The notes below the pieces were generated by a model. The model did no database searches, was not told the DNA's origin, and saw only the letters and a program-made list of their open reading frames with translations. From assembly GCA_026983685.1 (NCBI GenBank), contig JALSTO010000004.1, positions 1 to 5,744 on the forward strand: a stretch of DNA of 5,744 nucleotides. Reading direction: 5' to 3'. The translations under genes and the position numbers were made by a program. This document shows, one piece after another, positions 4,432 through 5,744 of the stretch (position 1 is the first letter of the stretch; the number at the start of each line of letters is the position of its first letter). This DNA comes from Aquificaceae bacterium (GTDB lineage Bacteria; Aquificota; Aquificia; Aquificales; Aquificaceae).

Positions 4432-5744
4432 GAATTTGTCAGGAGCTTCTCTACCCTCTCTTTCAGCTCCTCGGTTATCTCTTCATAGCTCTTTCCATCG
4501 GGATATATGGGCTTTCCGAACCTGACCATGATCTTCTTCGGCTTCGGAAACTTATCGTATATGGACCAGGCTTCATAGCTTCCGATTATCGCAACTGGAA
4601 CTATGGGGATGTTGAGCTCCTTGCTAAGTATAGCTATCCCCTTCTTGAACTCCATCAGCTCACCCGTCCTCGTCCGTGCCCCTTCGGGGAATATGAGAAC
4701 AACTTTGCCCATCCTCAGAACCTGAGCCACCTTCTGAAGGGATTCCTTGAGCTTTCTGTTGACGTTCACCGTTATAACATGGGCGAGTTTTCCAAAGAAG
4801 GAGCTCAGGGGATTTCTGAAGTAAACTTCCTCCCCCAGAAAGTAGGTGTCCTTGGCTATCTCTTCGGGCAGGACCGAGGCGACCACGAAGGCATCAAGGT
4901 AGCTTGCGTGGTTGGGTGCAAGTATGAAGGGCTTTTGGGGAAGCAGGTGGGTTCCTTCAGCTTCAACCCTGTTGTAGAGCTTCAGGATTAAGTAAAGGAG
5001 CTTCCTTCCGAGGGAGAAGATAAGGGGGTAGTCAGTAGACTCCTGAGGGGAAACACCTGTGAGTATGTCCTTCCAGCTCACCTCTCCTGTCTCAAGGCGT
5101 TCTCTTCTGCTCCTTATAAACTCAATCAGCTCCCCCACAGTACTGTGCCTGGAGAGGTCTTCCTCCGTTATGGACACGCCGAAGGCGTTCTCTAAGAAGC
5201 TTATCAGCTCAATCTTTCCGAGGGAATCAAGACCGAGGTCAAGCTCAAGGTGGTCTGAGGGCAGGACATCTTTCTTCGTTTCCTTCTTAAGGTACTCCTT
5301 TATAAGACCCCCTTCGGGGGTGTTGAAGACCTCCGTATTTTCCTCCTTCTTTAACTCTTCTGACCTTCTGTAGAGTTCCGGGAGCATGAACCTCCTTATC
5401 TTGCCGAGTCTTGTCTTGGGTAGCTCCCTATCTATCAGCTTGAAGCCTGCTATCCTCTTCCACGGAGGGAGCTTCCTGTTTACTCTGTCTATAACCTCCC
5501 ACTTGAGAGTCTCATGAAGGTTGAGCACTCCCTTTTCCTTTGCCTTCTCAAGGTCTGGATATATAAGGGCATGGAGCTTTCCATCAACCTCAAGGACTGC
5601 TACCTCCTTGATCAGGTCGGATTCCTTTAAGAGGAGTTCCTCTATCTCTTCGGGATTGACGTTTTTCCCCGTCCCGAGGACTATAATCTCCTTCTTCCTC
5701 CCTTTTATATATAGGTACCCCTCCTCGTCCATCTCTCCCAAATC
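4422..5744 (-). CDS. Acyl-activating synthetase / acyl carrier / PlsC-type acyltransferase fusion, C-terminal part (5' end outside the window)
   Basis: The visible 440 residues hold three domains in order. Residues 1-125 are the end of an AMP-forming acyl-CoA/acyl-ACP synthetase: the frame opens with DLGEMDEEGYLYIKGRKKE (the ATP-binding Asp and conserved Arg16), and LPKTRLGKIRR carries the catalytic Lys115. Residues 146-215 are an acyl carrier domain with DLGLDSLGKIE, where Ser174 is the phosphopantetheine site. Residues 240-440 are a PlsC/LPLAT acyltransferase with NHASYLD (H279, D284; the HX4D motif), FPEGARTRTG (352-361) and IPIVPVAIIG. The frame is open to the edge, so the TTG at 5741 is not a start and most of the synthetase lies outside. 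The likely job is to activate a fatty acid with ATP, hold it on the carrier domain and pass it to a lysophospholipid or glycerol phosphate at the membrane. E. coli Aas joins similar enzymes in the reverse order. The stop lies 27 bp before fur. Confidence 0.93.
   Translation of the reverse strand, partial: DLGEMDEEGYLYIKGRKKEIIVLGTGKNVNPEEIEELLLKESDLIKEVAVLEVDGKLHALIYPDLEKAKEKGVLNLHETLKWEVIDRVNRKLPPWKRIAGFKLIDRELPKTRLGKIRRFMLPELYRRSEELKKEENTEVFNTPEGGLIKEYLKKETKKDVLPSDHLELDLGLDSLGKIELISFLENAFGVSITEEDLSRHSTVGELIEFIRSRRERLETGEVSWKDILTGVSPQESTDYPLIFSLGRKLLYLILKLYNRVEAEGTHLLPQKPFILAPNHASYLDAFVVASVLPEEIAKDTYFLGEEVYFRNPLSSFFGKLAHVITVNVNRKLKESLQKVAQVLRMGKVVLIFPEGARTRTGELMEFKKGIAILSKELNIPIVPVAIIGSYEAWSIYDKFPKPKKIMVRFGKPIYPDGKSYEEITEELKERVEKLLTNSCN

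Noticed and set aside
5308..5320. Short perfect hairpins CCCCCTTCGGGGG (5308-5320) and CCCCTTCGGGG (4679-4689) as possible regulatory stem-loops
   Set aside because: Both lie inside coding sequence and both arise where Pro-Glu-Gly is encoded; there is no T-run, and the stems are only 4-5 bp with 3-base loops.
5739..5741. TTG at 5741 as the start of the acyltransferase fusion
   Set aside because: The preceding codon is the Asp of the synthetase motif DLG..D..GYL; the frame continues past the edge and a start here would cut through a conserved motif.

Overview
The window looks like a compact piece of a thermophilic bacterial chromosome, most likely Aquificae-like (Aquifex/Hydrogenobacter/Thermocrinis relatives). 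That placement is an inference from style: purine-rich coding strands, Arg written mostly AGG/AGA, Ile often ATA, Lys/Glu-rich proteins, and genes packed with almost no spacers. No rRNA or other strong taxonomic marker is present.

Layout. The plus strand carries only the 3' part of ligA (NAD-dependent DNA ligase), which enters from the left edge and stops at 812. Everything else is on the minus strand, read from right to left: (1) the 3' part of a three-domain lipid enzyme (acyl-activating synthetase tail, acyl carrier domain, PlsC-type acyltransferase), cut by the right edge; (2) a Fur-family metal-dependent repressor; (3) a YbgC/4HBT hot-dog thioesterase; (4) a secreted M16 zinc peptidase with an intact HxxEH motif; (5) a 53-residue lipoprotein with a glycine zipper; (6) a second secreted M16 protein that has lost most of its zinc site. 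ligA and gene 6 converge with only 2 bp between their stops.

How the genes may work together. Fur, the thioesterase and the first M16 gene are joined by two 4-bp ATGA stop/start overlaps. The next two junctions are 12 bp (with a strong ribosome binding site) and 0 bp, so genes 2 to 6 look like one operon. A sigma70-like promoter sits in the 27-bp gap upstream of fur, places transcription at or within a few bases of the fur ATG, and overlaps a 13/19 match to the Fur box; autoregulated, nearly leaderless transcription is therefore plausible. The two M16 proteins resemble the active/inactive partners of known heterodimeric M16B peptidases. The lipoprotein between them could be an envelope anchor, partner or substrate, but nothing in the sequence proves this. 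The fusion enzyme and the thioesterase both handle acyl groups, which gives the right half a lipid/envelope theme.

No mobile element, CRISPR array, tRNA, rRNA or phage feature was seen, and there is no gene-free stretch longer than 27 bp. The most useful additions to a routine annotation are the short lipoprotein gene at 2072-2233, the true partial nature of both edge genes, the degenerate zinc site of the second M16 protein, and the fur promoter/operator.
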